Assembly (NCBI GenBank): GCA_011526585.1
Contig: WYBB01000071.1
Location: forward strand, 1-52,383
Length of the DNA stretch: 52,383 nucleotides
Direction of reading: 5' to 3'
From: Deltaproteobacteria bacterium
GTDB taxonomy: Bacteria; Myxococcota_A; UBA9042; PHBI01
Shown here piece by piece: positions 10,367 through 18,740 of the stretch. The position numbers and the translations under genes are program-made. Positions within the stretch are counted from its first letter, which is position 1; the number at the start of each line of letters is the position of its first letter. The notes beneath the pieces were generated by a model. The model saw only the letters and a list, made by a program, of their open reading frames with translations. It did no database searches and was not told the origin of the DNA.

Positions 10367-10413
10367 GATGGGCTCCCTGGGACGGAGGTCGTTTTCGCTC
10401 CGTGCGAGCGGCA

Positions 10414-10442
10414 ATCCTAATGGTGGGATCCGCCCGCGGCAA
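10414..10442 (-). promoter_or_regulatory. Probable sigma-70 promoter of clpP
   Basis: Read on the minus strand: -35 TTGCCG (10442-10437), 17-nt spacer, -10 TAGGAT (10419-10414). The start codon is about 48 nt downstream of the -10 box. Confidence 0.6.
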
Positions 10443-10451
10443 TGGCATTGC
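10439..10451. promoter_or_regulatory. Palindrome over the clpP -35 box
   Basis: GCAATG-G-CATTGC, perfect 6-bp arms about one central base. It overlaps the clpP -35 box and is a candidate operator. It shares CAATGGCAT with the second palindrome near rpsA. Confidence 0.55.
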
Positions 10452-10478
10452 AGGCCGTCCAACCGCGTCCCAGCCACA

Positions 10479-10491
10479 CCATTGACAATGG
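10479..10491. promoter_or_regulatory. Palindrome over the rpsA -35 box
   Basis: CCATTG-A-CAATGG, perfect 6-bp arms about one central base, enclosing the rpsA -35 hexamer. Candidate operator related to the one at 10439-10451. Confidence 0.55.
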
Positions 10492-10510
10492 CATACCCGA
10501 TGTGTAGGGT
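10482..10510 (+). promoter_or_regulatory. Probable sigma-70 promoter of rpsA
   Basis: Consensus -35 TTGACA (10482-10487), 17-nt spacer, -10 TAGGGT (10505-10510). It implies an mRNA leader of roughly 125-130 nt before the TTG start of rpsA. Confidence 0.7.
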
Positions 10511-10644
10511 CCGCCGCCCTTCGTGGGGACGGCTCGCGTCGCGAGCGCCCTACGAACCAACGCCGGTGCCTTCGGGCACACCTCTTCGCGCGGCGCACGT
10601 GACGCAACGCAAGAGCCGGCCCAGCCCCATCTCCTGGACTCAAC

Positions 10645-12357
10645 TTGGCCACGCAAGCCCAAACCGCAACCAACGACATCGAGAACTTCGAGGCCCTCCT
10701 CGCCGAATACGAGGCGAAGAGCGGCACCAAAGAGGGTGAAATCGTCAAGGGCACGGTCATCGCCGTGTCGAAGGACTATGTCACCGTCGACATCGGCTAC
10801 AAGTCCGAAGGCCAGATCCCCATCGAGGAGTTCGTCAACGTCGACGGCTCGGTGACGGTCAAGGCCGGCGACCTGATCGACGTCTACCTCGAGTCGCAGG
10901 AAAACGAGCACGGCCAGATCGAGCTCTCGAAGGAGAAGGCCGACAAGCTCAAGATCTGGGACGAGATCAACGACGCGGTCGAGCGTGACGAGCTGGTCGA
11001 GGGCGTCATCACCGGGCGCGTCAAGGGCGGCCTGACCGTCGACATCGGCGTCAAGGCGTTCCTGCCGGGTTCCCAGGTGGACCTGCGCCCCGTGCGCAAC
11101 CTCGAGAAGTACATCGGCGAGTCGCACAAGTTCAAGGTCATCAAGTTCAACAAGCGCCGCGGCAACATCGTGCTGTCGCGCCGCGCCCTCCTCGAGTACG
11201 AGCGCGAGCACCTCAAGAGCAAGACGCTCGAGACGCTCGAGGTCGGCCAGACCCTCAAGGGCGTCGTCAAGAACATCACCGAGTACGGCTGCTTCGTCGA
11301 CCTCGGCGGCATCGACGGCCTCCTGCACATCACCGACATGAGCTGGGGCCGCGTCTCGCACCCGACCGAGATGTTCGAGGTCGGCGACGAGGTCGAGGTG
11401 ATGGTGCTCAAGTTCGACCCGAAGAGCGAGCGCGTGAGCCTCGGCCTCAAGCAGGTCTCGGACGACCCGTGGATCACCGTGCCCGACCGCTTCCGCATCG
11501 GCGATCGCGTCAAGGGCAAGGTCGTCTCGCTGACCGACTACGGCGCCTTCGTCGAGCTCGAGCCGGGCGTCGAGGGCCTCATCCACGTCTCCGAGATGAG
11601 CTGGACCAAGCGCGTCAAGCACCCGAGCAAGGTCGTCAACCAGGGCGATCCGGTCGAGGCGGTGATCCTCGACGTCGACATGGAGAACAAGCGCATCTCG
11701 CTCGGCATGAAGCAGACCGAGGACAACCCCTGGGAGGTCCTGAAGGAGCGCTACCCGGTCGGCACCGTCGTGCGCGGCAAGATCCGCAACATCACGAACT
11801 TCGGCCTCTTCGTCGGCATCGAGGAGGGCATCGACGGCCTCGTGCACGTCTCGGACATCACCTGGTCGAACAAGGTCAAGAACCCGGCCGACCACTTCCA
11901 GAAGGGCGACGAGATCGAGGCGGTCGTGCTGCACATCGACGCCGACAAGGAGCGCTTCAGCCTCGGCATCAAGCAGCTCACCCGCGACCCGTGGGACGTC
12001 GTCGAGGAGAAGTACCCGCCCGGCTCGGTCGTGCGCGGCAAGGTGACCAAGGTCCTGGACTTCGGCGCCATCGTCGAGATCGAGGACGCGATCGAGGGCC
12101 TCGTGCACATCTCCGAGCTCTCGCACGAGAAGGTCTCGGCCGTGACCGACGTCGTGCGCGAGGGCCAGGACGTCACCGCCAAGGTGATCTCGCTCATCCC
12201 CGAGGAGCGCAAGATCGGCCTGTCGCTCAAGCGCCTCTCGTCGGAGGAGAACGACCCCGACTACGCCCGCTTCCTCGCGGACCAGCGCGCCGAGAGCTCG
12301 ACCAAGCTGGGCGACGTGTTCGCCTCGAAGCTCGCCAACCTCAAGGTCGCCGACTGA
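10645..12357 (+). CDS. rpsA: 30S ribosomal protein S1
   Basis: 570 residues with six consecutive S1 (OB-fold) RNA-binding domains, as in the full-length enterobacterial protein. They lie at about 30-100, 115-185, 200-270, 287-357, 374-444 and 461-531. Domains 3-6 carry the typical YGxFV/FGxFV strand and a GLxHxS/T motif. S1 binds mRNA on the 30S subunit and helps initiation on weak Shine-Dalgarno leaders. The start codon is TTG; there is no in-frame ATG before domain 1 and no strong RBS, which is common for S1 and fits autoregulation. It is monocistronic and divergent from clpP, with a near-consensus promoter upstream. Confidence 0.96.
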   Translation: MATQAQTATNDIENFEALLAEYEAKSGTKEGEIVKGTVIAVSKDYVTVDIGYKSEGQIPIEEFVNVDGSVTVKAGDLIDVYLESQENEHGQIELSKEKADKLKIWDEINDAVERDELVEGVITGRVKGGLTVDIGVKAFLPGSQVDLRPVRNLEKYIGESHKFKVIKFNKRRGNIVLSRRALLEYEREHLKSKTLETLEVGQTLKGVVKNITEYGCFVDLGGIDGLLHITDMSWGRVSHPTEMFEVGDEVEVMVLKFDPKSERVSLGLKQVSDDPWITVPDRFRIGDRVKGKVVSLTDYGAFVELEPGVEGLIHVSEMSWTKRVKHPSKVVNQGDPVEAVILDVDMENKRISLGMKQTEDNPWEVLKERYPVGTVVRGKIRNITNFGLFVGIEEGIDGLVHVSDITWSNKVKNPADHFQKGDEIEAVVLHIDADKERFSLGIKQLTRDPWDVVEEKYPPGSVVRGKVTKVLDFGAIVEIEDAIEGLVHISELSHEKVSAVTDVVREGQDVTAKVISLIPEERKIGLSLKRLSSEENDPDYARFLADQRAESSTKLGDVFASKLANLKVAD

Positions 12358-12404
12358 AATCGGGCCGATACGGGCCCATCTCCGGCGTTGGTCGGGTGCT
12401 CGAC

Positions 12405-12431
12405 GCGGGGCTCGGGGCCGCAGGTCCCGGG
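12405..12431. repeat. Dispersed repeat A, copy 1
   Basis: Begins GCGGGGCTCGGGG like copy 2. It can fold GGGGCC-gca-GGTCCC (12414-12428) with one G·U pair in RNA. Confidence 0.55.
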
Positions 12432-12545
12432 TACGAAAGTACGGCTCCGCGCTCCCGCCCTCCCGCCTTGGATATGGACCCGTCTCGACCCGATTTCCGC
12501 TTTCCGCTGCGACTCCCGGGGCCGGCGTCGCTTCGCTTGGTCAGC

Positions 12546-12573
12546 GCGGGGCTCGGGGACGCCAGTCCCCGGG
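12546..12573. repeat. Dispersed repeat A, copy 2
   Basis: Same start as copy 1, 141 nt downstream. It folds perfectly as GGGGAC-gcca-GTCCCC (12555-12570). Bases differ between copies but pairing is retained. Confidence 0.55.
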
Positions 12574-12623
12574 TCCACGCGAGTCTCGCTGGTGAACTCG
12601 AATCGGGCTGGTTGACGGCGTAG

Positions 12624-12644
12624 GGGCGGCCCTTGTGGCCGCCC
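12624..12644. repeat. Repeat B hairpin, copy 1
   Basis: GGGCGGCC-cttgt-GGCCGCCC, perfect 8-bp stem. Reappears 60 nt downstream. Confidence 0.65.
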
Positions 12645-12683
12645 GCCGAGGCGTCCTACGCCTCTGCGCGAGACCTTGCGGGA

Positions 12684-12704
12684 GGGCAGCCCTCGTGGCC
12701 GCCC
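12684..12704. repeat. Repeat B hairpin, copy 2
   Basis: GGGCAGCC-ctcgt-GGCCGCCC, one mismatch in the stem relative to copy 1; loop length conserved at 5 nt. Confidence 0.6.
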
Positions 12705-12815
12705 GCGCTAGGCGTCGGAGCCCCGAGGAGCGAGGCCTACTGGTGGTAGGTCGCAGCGGCGAGGGGTTCCGACAACGACGCAGACACGCGGCGCAGCCAA
12801 TATCAAAACACCATC

Positions 12816-13670
12816 TCAGCGCGCTTCGCCGGCGCGTTCCAGCTTCAACCGCGGGTCCGGCGGCTCCGACGGCCACACGACCGCGGCGGCCAACCCGGCG
12901 ACCACCCCGATGACGCCGATCGCGAGGCCGGCCTGCTGCGCGCTCGGACCGGGCGCGTGGTCCGCCAGCGGGTTGAGGCCGATCCCGACGCCCGACGAGA
13001 CGCCGAGCGCGGAGACCACCGTCAGGATCTTCGCCGCGGTGAGCTCGGTCTCGTAGCGCTCGAAGCGTCGACTCACCTCGGCGACGGCCAGGCGCCCCTC
13101 GTACTCCTCGGTCGGCTCCCAGAAGGTGGGCACCATCGGCACCACGCGCGCGAGGATCGGCCCATCGGCCGCGCGCGCCTCGCTCGTCGGCAAGAGCCCC
13201 GAGCGCTTCTTGCGCATGAGATCGATCGCGATGAGGTCGTTCTTGCGCTCCAGCGCCAGGCGCTCGGCCTCGGCCTTGGCGCGCGCCTGCTGCTCCTCCT
13301 CGAGCTGCTTGTTCAGGCGCTCGCGCTCGAGCTCGCCCTTCATGTCGTTGATGAAGGCCGCGATCTCGGTGCGGTACTTGGCCACCTCGGGGCGCTCCAG
13401 GATCGCCTCGAACTCGGCGATCGCCTCGTCGCGCCGCTCCAGCCCGCGCAGCGACTTCGCCCGGAAATACCGGATCTTCGGATGGTCCGTCTCGGTCAGC
13501 GCCGCGTCGAAGAGCCTCAGCGCCGCGTCGTGCTCGCCCTTCTGCTGGAGCTCGATGCCGCGATCGGTGAGCTGGCGCGCCAGCATCGCGTCACCCGCCC
13601 GCGCGACGTCCACCTGCGACGCGCCCAGGCTCACGCTCGCGACGACGATTAGACGTGTGACCCAGCCCAT
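12816..13670 (-). CDS. Exported TPR/coiled-coil protein next to a Ser/Thr kinase
   Basis: 284 residues. A signal-like N-terminus (MGWVTRLIVVASVSLGASQV...ARA) is followed by a pair of TPR-like repeats (about 30-90). A long charged coiled coil comes next (about 100-150, rich in Glu/Arg/Ala). There are two hydrophobic segments near the C-terminus (about 212-230 and 247-266), so the protein may be anchored in the inner membrane with its N-terminus outside. The start lies 6 nt after the kinase stop, with a GAGG about 8 nt upstream, so it is in an operon with the kinase. A substrate or partner role for the kinase is plausible but unproven. Confidence 0.75.
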   Translation of the reverse strand: MGWVTRLIVVASVSLGASQVDVARAGDAMLARQLTDRGIELQQKGEHDAALRLFDAALTETDHPKIRYFRAKSLRGLERRDEAIAEFEAILERPEVAKYRTEIAAFINDMKGELERERLNKQLEEEQQARAKAEAERLALERKNDLIAIDLMRKKRSGLLPTSEARAADGPILARVVPMVPTFWEPTEEYEGRLAVAEVSRRFERYETELTAAKILTVVSALGVSSGVGIGLNPLADHAPGPSAQQAGLAIGVIGVVAGLAAAVVWPSEPPDPRLKLERAGEAR

Positions 13671-13676
13671 GCCGCC

Positions 13677-15299
13677 TCACAGATCCTTGAACGGATCCCC
13701 TCCGAAGACCTTCTTGCGCGTCAACGTGTGGTTGACGACGACCGCCTGACCGCCGAGCTCCGGCCCGATCGACAGCGCGACCGGCAGGTCCTCGAAGCGA
13801 TCCTTCTTGAGCACGAGCTCGATCTGCCGCTTCTCGCCGGCGTCCAGGCTCACGTTCATCGGCGTGACCCCCTCGAGCGGCTCGCCATCGATGAAGATCC
13901 GCGCCCCCGGCGGGCGCGTCGTCACCATCAGCGCGACCTTCGACTCCGCCCTCGGCGGCGCGATCTCGGGCGCCGGTGCGCCCGGCGCGGTCGCCGTCGG
14001 GGTGCTCGCGGCGCCGCCCGCGGCCTCGGTTCCGGGCGCCGGCGCGCTCGCCACGCCCGGCGCGCCTCGATACTCCGCCCCATGGGGCGCATGGGGCGAG
14101 GCGGCCGGCGGCGGGACGGTCGGGCGCGCCGCCGCGGCGGTCATCGTCGGCTCCTCGCCGGTCGGCGCGGGCTCGGTCGGCACCGTCGCCAGCCCCTCTC
14201 CCGCGACCTCGGGAGCTGCGGCCGAGAACGCGATCACCGCCGCGACCGCGCCGACCCCGAGCGCCATGAGCGGCGCCCAGAGCGAGCGAGCGCGCGGCGG
14301 CGGGTCGAGCTTGAGCCGCGGTTGCGTGTCGATCGGGACGGCGTCGATCGGCAGCGCCACCTCCTCGCCGAGCGTCGGCAGGTCGTGCGGGTCCGGCGCG
14401 GGCTGCGCCATCGCGTCGCTCCACGAGCGCACCGGCTTGAGCTCGCAGTCCTTGATCGCCGCCAGGCACTCCTTGGCGGACTGTGGGCGCTCCTTGGGGT
14501 CCTTGGAGAGGCAGCGCATCACCAGGTCCGAGAACTCGCGCGGCACCGCGACCCCGACCATGCGGTCGAGCGGCATCGGCTTGGTCAGCCGGTGCGCGAC
14601 GACGATCTCGTGCGCGTCGCCGGAGAACGGTCGCCGCCCGGCGCACATCTCGTAGAGGATCACCCCCATCGAGTAGACGTCGCTGCGCGCGTCGACGTCG
14701 ACCCCGAGCCGCTCGCGATCGGCGCGCATGTAGGTCTGCTCGGGGCTCATGTAGGGCGGCGTGCCGAGCACCATGCGCGCGCCGGTGAGCTCGATGTCGC
14801 GCTTGTCCTCCTCGGGGGACTTGAGCGACGCGATCCCGAAGTCGAGCACCTTGACCAGCTCGTCGAGGCTCGAGCGCTCGACCATCATGATGTTCTGCGG
14901 CTTGAGATCGCGGTGCACGATCCCGGCGGCGTGGATGGCGTGCAGCGCGCGCGAGAGCTGGCTCGCCACGCGGTAGACGAAGGCCCACGGCAGCGGGTCG
15001 CCGTTGAGGTAGTCCTTGAGCGAGGTGCCGCGCACCAGCTCCATGACATAGTAGAGGCCGAGGTTGGGGTCCTCGCCGATGTCGAAGACCGCGACGACGT
15101 TCTCGTGCGAGACACGACAGGCCGCCTCGAGCTCGCGCCGGAAGCGCGCGCGCACCGTCGGGTTCTCGGCGTGCTGCGGGTGCAGGATCTTCACCGCGAC
15201 GCGGCGCGGCATGCGCTGGTCGTCCGCCACGAAGACCGAGCCGAAGCTGCCGGTGCTGAGCGGAGCGGAGAGCAGCTTGTAGCGACCGCCTAGGAGCAT
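13677..15299 (-). CDS. Hanks-type serine/threonine protein kinase with PEGA-like C-terminus
   Basis: About 540 residues. The kinase domain (about 7-280) has a glycine loop (STGSFG, first Gly replaced by Ser), catalytic K37 in VAVKIL, HRDLKPQN (129-136) and DFG (153-155), a SPEQ activation-loop end and DVYSMGVILYEM. A juxtamembrane region precedes one transmembrane helix (about 345-368), then a Pro/Ala/Thr-rich extracytoplasmic linker. A PEGA-like beta domain follows (about 460-525, TTRPPGARIFIDGEPLEGVTP spread over its first half). These receptor-like kinases are typical of Myxococcota and phosphorylate Ser/Thr on cytoplasmic proteins. The start at 15299 puts the kinase fold at the N-terminus. 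The ligand of the PEGA domain is unknown. A TPR gene follows 6 nt downstream. Confidence 0.92.
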   Translation of the reverse strand: MLLGGRYKLLSAPLSTGSFGSVFVADDQRMPRRVAVKILHPQHAENPTVRARFRRELEAACRVSHENVVAVFDIGEDPNLGLYYVMELVRGTSLKDYLNGDPLPWAFVYRVASQLSRALHAIHAAGIVHRDLKPQNIMMVERSSLDELVKVLDFGIASLKSPEEDKRDIELTGARMVLGTPPYMSPEQTYMRADRERLGVDVDARSDVYSMGVILYEMCAGRRPFSGDAHEIVVAHRLTKPMPLDRMVGVAVPREFSDLVMRCLSKDPKERPQSAKECLAAIKDCELKPVRSWSDAMAQPAPDPHDLPTLGEEVALPIDAVPIDTQPRLKLDPPPRARSLWAPLMALGVGAVAAVIAFSAAAPEVAGEGLATVPTEPAPTGEEPTMTAAAARPTVPPPAASPHAPHGAEYRGAPGVASAPAPGTEAAGGAASTPTATAPGAPAPEIAPPRAESKVALMVTTRPPGARIFIDGEPLEGVTPMNVSLDAGEKRQIELVLKKDRFEDLPVALSIGPELGGQAVVVNHTLTRKKVFGGDPFKDL

Positions 15300-15530
15300 C
15301 CCTGAAACGTACCTCTGAACGGGTTCATGCCTCGCGCGGGCCTGGGTCAGACACGCCGTCGCGACGCTACCTGTACAAGGTGGTAGGTGCCGTGCCCCCC
15401 TCCGGACAAGGTTGGGATGGGAACTCGGCACCGCTGGATGTAACTCGCCGCACGACCCAGACCGTCGTGCATCGAGGCGCGAGCCCACCGGGGGCGAGCT
15501 CACGGCGTCGCGTCGTTACTTTGGCACGCC

Positions 15531-18500
15531 TCAGTCACGCACGGCGCAATACACATCGTACTCGATCTCGATCACGTCGTCGAACGATGGAAAACATGAA
15601 CCACCTTCATCGAAGACGACGGCACCGACGGCGGCGTTCCAGCTCCACGCCCAGCAGGGAAATCCGTTGACTTTCACCGAGATCGTCTCCGGGTCGGGGC
15701 TGAGCGACGGGTAGAAGCGGTCCTTCAGGCCGAAGGTCCTGACGGCGACCTTCTCGAACTCGGCGCCGAAGTCCGGCGCACAGATGCTGATCACCCGCCC
15801 GAGCGTCGCCTCCGAGGTCTGCACGTAGCGCTGGCCGGGCGTGCCGAAGCCGCCGAGGCACCCCGCCGGCGTGACGACCACGCTGTGCACCACCACGCCG
15901 ACGCCGCTTCCCGGGCGCTTGAGGTCGGCGAAGCGATCGACGTACCAGCCGACGGTCTGCGGGCTCGAGTCCTCCTCGTCGCTGACGATGATGATCACGA
16001 GCTCGGCGTCGTCGCGCAGGAAGCCGCTGTTGCGCCCCGCGCACGTCCCGGCCACGCACAGGAGGCCGAGCCCCTCGTCGTCGCGCCCGCACTGCGCCGG
16101 CACCGCCGGGTCGCAGACGAGATCGGTCTGGGCCGAGCGGTTGTAGAGCGCGAGATAAGCGGCCTCGAGCCCCTTCTCGATGTAGTAGCCTGCCGTGCCG
16201 ACCAGCAGGTTGGCCGCGAACGCCATCGGGTCGGTCGCGGTGTCCGCGTAGCGCGGGAAGCCGACGAACTCGCCGCGCACCTGCAGCGTGTCGGTCGTGG
16301 TGATGCCGATGTGATAATCCTGCGCCCAGTCGGTCGCGATCTGCACGACCTTGGGCAGCTCCTCGCGCAGGCGCTGCTGGTCGTCGCCCATCGAGAAGCT
16401 GTCGTCGATGACGAAGAGCACGTCGACCTTGGGCGCCGGGACCTGCACGAAGGTGTCCTTCTGGCGCGTCACGTCGGTGCCGGCCCCGGCGATGGCCACG
16501 TCGACCACCGGGCGGTTGTCGGAGTCGTTCTCGACCCGCACGACGCACTCGCGCGGCACCGCCGCCTCGGGCGCGAAGGTGATCGACCAGTACTCGGCGC
16601 GGAAGCCCTCGATCACCGCCGGCAGCGCCGGCCCGCTCACGCGCACGTCGTCGCCGCAGCCGATCGGCTCGACGCGCGTCACGGTCGCGGCGATCGGCCC
16701 GTCGGCGCTCACCCGGATCTGCGACACGTCGGAGGCGCAGTCGGTGCGCACGAGGCCGAAGTCGATCGACCCCGGGTCGACCGAGACGCGCGGCACGGCG
16801 GTCTCGGCGCGCACGTTGATGCCGCGCCCCGCCCCGCCCGGCGGCGCCACGAACTCCAGCGCGCGCGAGTTCGGGTCGAAGAGCAGCGCCGAAAGGCGCG
16901 CGTAGTAGCTGTCGCGCCCGAGCTCGGAGCGCACCTCGGGCGCGTCGAAGCGCAGGTCGAAGACCAGGCGATCCCCCGGGCCGAGCACGGTCTCGGGCGC
17001 CGGCTCGCTGGTGATCGTGAACGGGTTGAAGGCGAGCTGATCGTCGCAGATGAACTGCACGCTGACCCCGAACTGGTCGGTCAGGCACGCGTCGAACTCG
17101 CGCTCGCGGTACTCGCAGTTGCCCGAGCCGGTGTTCATGATCACGAGCTGGCCCGTGCCCTCGCCGCCCGGGCGGTGCGCGCCGAGCGCGAGCAGGTCGG
17201 GCACGAAGGCCGCCTCGCAGGTCGGACGCTGCGCGCGGCGCGCCACGACGTCGAGCGGGTACTCGGGCACGACCGGATCGGTCGTGTAGAGGAAGAAGCG
17301 CGCGAACTCGGTGCCGTCGGCGCCGCGCTGGTTCTCGAAGGTGAGGTCGAGCTGCACGGTCTCGCCGGGGTTGAGCTCCTTCGGGAGCGCGCCGGGGTTG
17401 ACGAAGACCAACTCGTCGGTCGAGGCGTCGATGAGCTCGGCGCGCGTCACGGTGATCGGGCCCGAGCCCTGGTTGAGCACGATGACCGAGCGCTTCGCGG
17501 TGAAGCCCTCGGCGACGAAGGCGAAGTCGACGACCGACTCGGGGATGACGAGGATCGACGGGTCGCCGGCGGCGCCGAAGACCGGCACGACGAACGGGTT
17601 TCGTGCCTCGTCGTTCGAGACGATGCGGATCGCGCCGAGCGGATCGGCGGTCATCGGCACCTCGGAGACCGGCGAGAAGACGACGCCGAAGGTGCGCACC
17701 TCGCCCGGGCGCAGGCGGAACGGCGCGGTCGGCCGGTTGGTCAGCGTGAGCACGTCGGGCGCGCCCTCGAGCGTGACGCTCTCGACGTCGAGCGGCGTGT
17801 TGCCTTCGTTCGTCATCACGAGCTCGCGGCTGCCGATCTCGAAGGGGCGGGTCCAGCCGAGCTGCACGAGCGACGGCGTCACGGTGAGGACCGGCGTCTC
17901 CTCCTCGCCCTGGGCGCCGACGACGAGGCTCACGTCCTCGCGCTCGGTCGTCACGGTGATGAGCACCTCGTCGTCGTTGCGCCCGGTCGGCGCATAGGTG
18001 ACCGGCACGCTGAGCTCGCCATCGGGCGGGATCGTCGCCTGCGCCGGGATGGCGACGACGAAGTCGCCGACGTCATCGCCCTCGATGAGGGCCCCGGTCA
18101 GCGTCGCCGGCGCGGTGCCGCTGTTGAGCACGCGCATCTCGATCGTCTTGGGCGCGGCGGCCTGCACGACGCCGAAGTCGAGGAGCTGCGGGATCGCGAT
18201 GAGGCGCCCGCGCTGGCCGGGTGTCGTGATGCGGATGCGCGTCTCGGGGTTGCCGGCGAGGTTGTGGCCGATGACCAGCTCGCCGACGTCGGGCTCGTCG
18301 TGCGCCGAGTTGTAGACGATCTGCACCCGCACCTCGTCGCCGGGCGCGAGCTCGTCGGCCTCGACCTCGCCGATCGCCAGGTCGGGCGAGTCGGTCTCGA
18401 GGCGGATCGGCGAGAGGCGAATGGTGCCGCCGACGCCGATGTGGCGCACGGTGACGTTCAGGCGCGCGACCTCGTCGCGCGGCACGTCGGGGAAGGCGAC

Positions 18501-18623
18501 GACCGACGGATAGATGTCGACCTGGGCCTCGGCCCCGAGCCGGATGCCGCCACCGTCGCCACCGCAGCCGATGGCCAGGTGCGGGAGGGTCGCCGAGAGA
18601 GCCAGCATCGTGACAACACGCAT
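15531..18623 (-). CDS. Large lipoprotein with HYDIN-like Ig repeats and a C-terminal VWA domain
   Basis: 1030 residues. A short signal peptide with predicted lipidated C20 (LAIGCGGDGGG) targets it to the envelope. About six beta-rich repeats of roughly 100 residues follow, of the ASPM-SPD-2-HYDIN / choice-of-anchor-D type; repeated features are LDFGVV, VLNSGTAPATLT and DFGLVRTDC-like strands. A von Willebrand A domain begins near residue 705, with the MIDAS DDSFSM in VDVLFVIDDSFSMGDD and a later SDEEDSS segment. Several cysteine pairs in the VWA insertions suggest disulfides. The start at 18623 has AGGAG about 8-12 nt upstream. Adhesion or surface scaffolding is the likely role (inference); no export-system gene adjoins it. 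Upstream it is divergent from tilS. Confidence 0.85.
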   Translation of the reverse strand: MRVVTMLALSATLPHLAIGCGGDGGGIRLGAEAQVDIYPSVVAFPDVPRDEVARLNVTVRHIGVGGTIRLSPIRLETDSPDLAIGEVEADELAPGDEVRVQIVYNSAHDEPDVGELVIGHNLAGNPETRIRITTPGQRGRLIAIPQLLDFGVVQAAAPKTIEMRVLNSGTAPATLTGALIEGDDVGDFVVAIPAQATIPPDGELSVPVTYAPTGRNDDEVLITVTTEREDVSLVVGAQGEEETPVLTVTPSLVQLGWTRPFEIGSRELVMTNEGNTPLDVESVTLEGAPDVLTLTNRPTAPFRLRPGEVRTFGVVFSPVSEVPMTADPLGAIRIVSNDEARNPFVVPVFGAAGDPSILVIPESVVDFAFVAEGFTAKRSVIVLNQGSGPITVTRAELIDASTDELVFVNPGALPKELNPGETVQLDLTFENQRGADGTEFARFFLYTTDPVVPEYPLDVVARRAQRPTCEAAFVPDLLALGAHRPGGEGTGQLVIMNTGSGNCEYREREFDACLTDQFGVSVQFICDDQLAFNPFTITSEPAPETVLGPGDRLVFDLRFDAPEVRSELGRDSYYARLSALLFDPNSRALEFVAPPGGAGRGINVRAETAVPRVSVDPGSIDFGLVRTDCASDVSQIRVSADGPIAATVTRVEPIGCGDDVRVSGPALPAVIEGFRAEYWSITFAPEAAVPRECVVRVENDSDNRPVVDVAIAGAGTDVTRQKDTFVQVPAPKVDVLFVIDDSFSMGDDQQRLREELPKVVQIATDWAQDYHIGITTTDTLQVRGEFVGFPRYADTATDPMAFAANLLVGTAGYYIEKGLEAAYLALYNRSAQTDLVCDPAVPAQCGRDDEGLGLLCVAGTCAGRNSGFLRDDAELVIIIVSDEEDSSPQTVGWYVDRFADLKRPGSGVGVVVHSVVVTPAGCLGGFGTPGQRYVQTSEATLGRVISICAPDFGAEFEKVAVRTFGLKDRFYPSLSPDPETISVKVNGFPCWAWSWNAAVGAVVFDEGGSCFPSFDDVIEIEYDVYCAVRD

Positions 18624-18667
18624 CGTCGAAAGCTCCTGATCGGCGCGTCGGATATCACTCACGCGGG

Positions 18668-18682
18668 CCTCGAACAACGAGG
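18668..18682. repeat. Small inverted repeat in the divergent gap before tilS
   Basis: CCTCG-aacaa-CGAGG, perfect 5-bp arms, in the 117-nt gap between the HYDIN/VWA lipoprotein gene and tilS. Could be an operator or chance at this GC content. Confidence 0.3.
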
Positions 18683-18740
18683 TTTCTGCAAACGAACGAA
18701 AGGTTGCCCGCCCGATTGGCCCGTGCGAGGGTCCCGCGCC

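Larger units (their letters stand above)
12358..12815. other. Gene-free stretch with two kinds of repeated hairpin
   Basis: A 458-nt gap between convergent rpsA and the TPR gene. No credible gene is seen; the open frames here are by-products of high GC. It holds two copies of a GCGGGGCTCGGGG-type element (12405, 12546) and two copies of a GGGCGGCC...GGCCGCCC hairpin (12624, 12684), annotated separately. Confidence 0.6.

Noticed and set aside
15885..18740. Long plus-strand upstream extension of tilS
   Set aside because: It lies antisense to the HYDIN/VWA lipoprotein gene and has no domain; the tilS fold begins at 18741.
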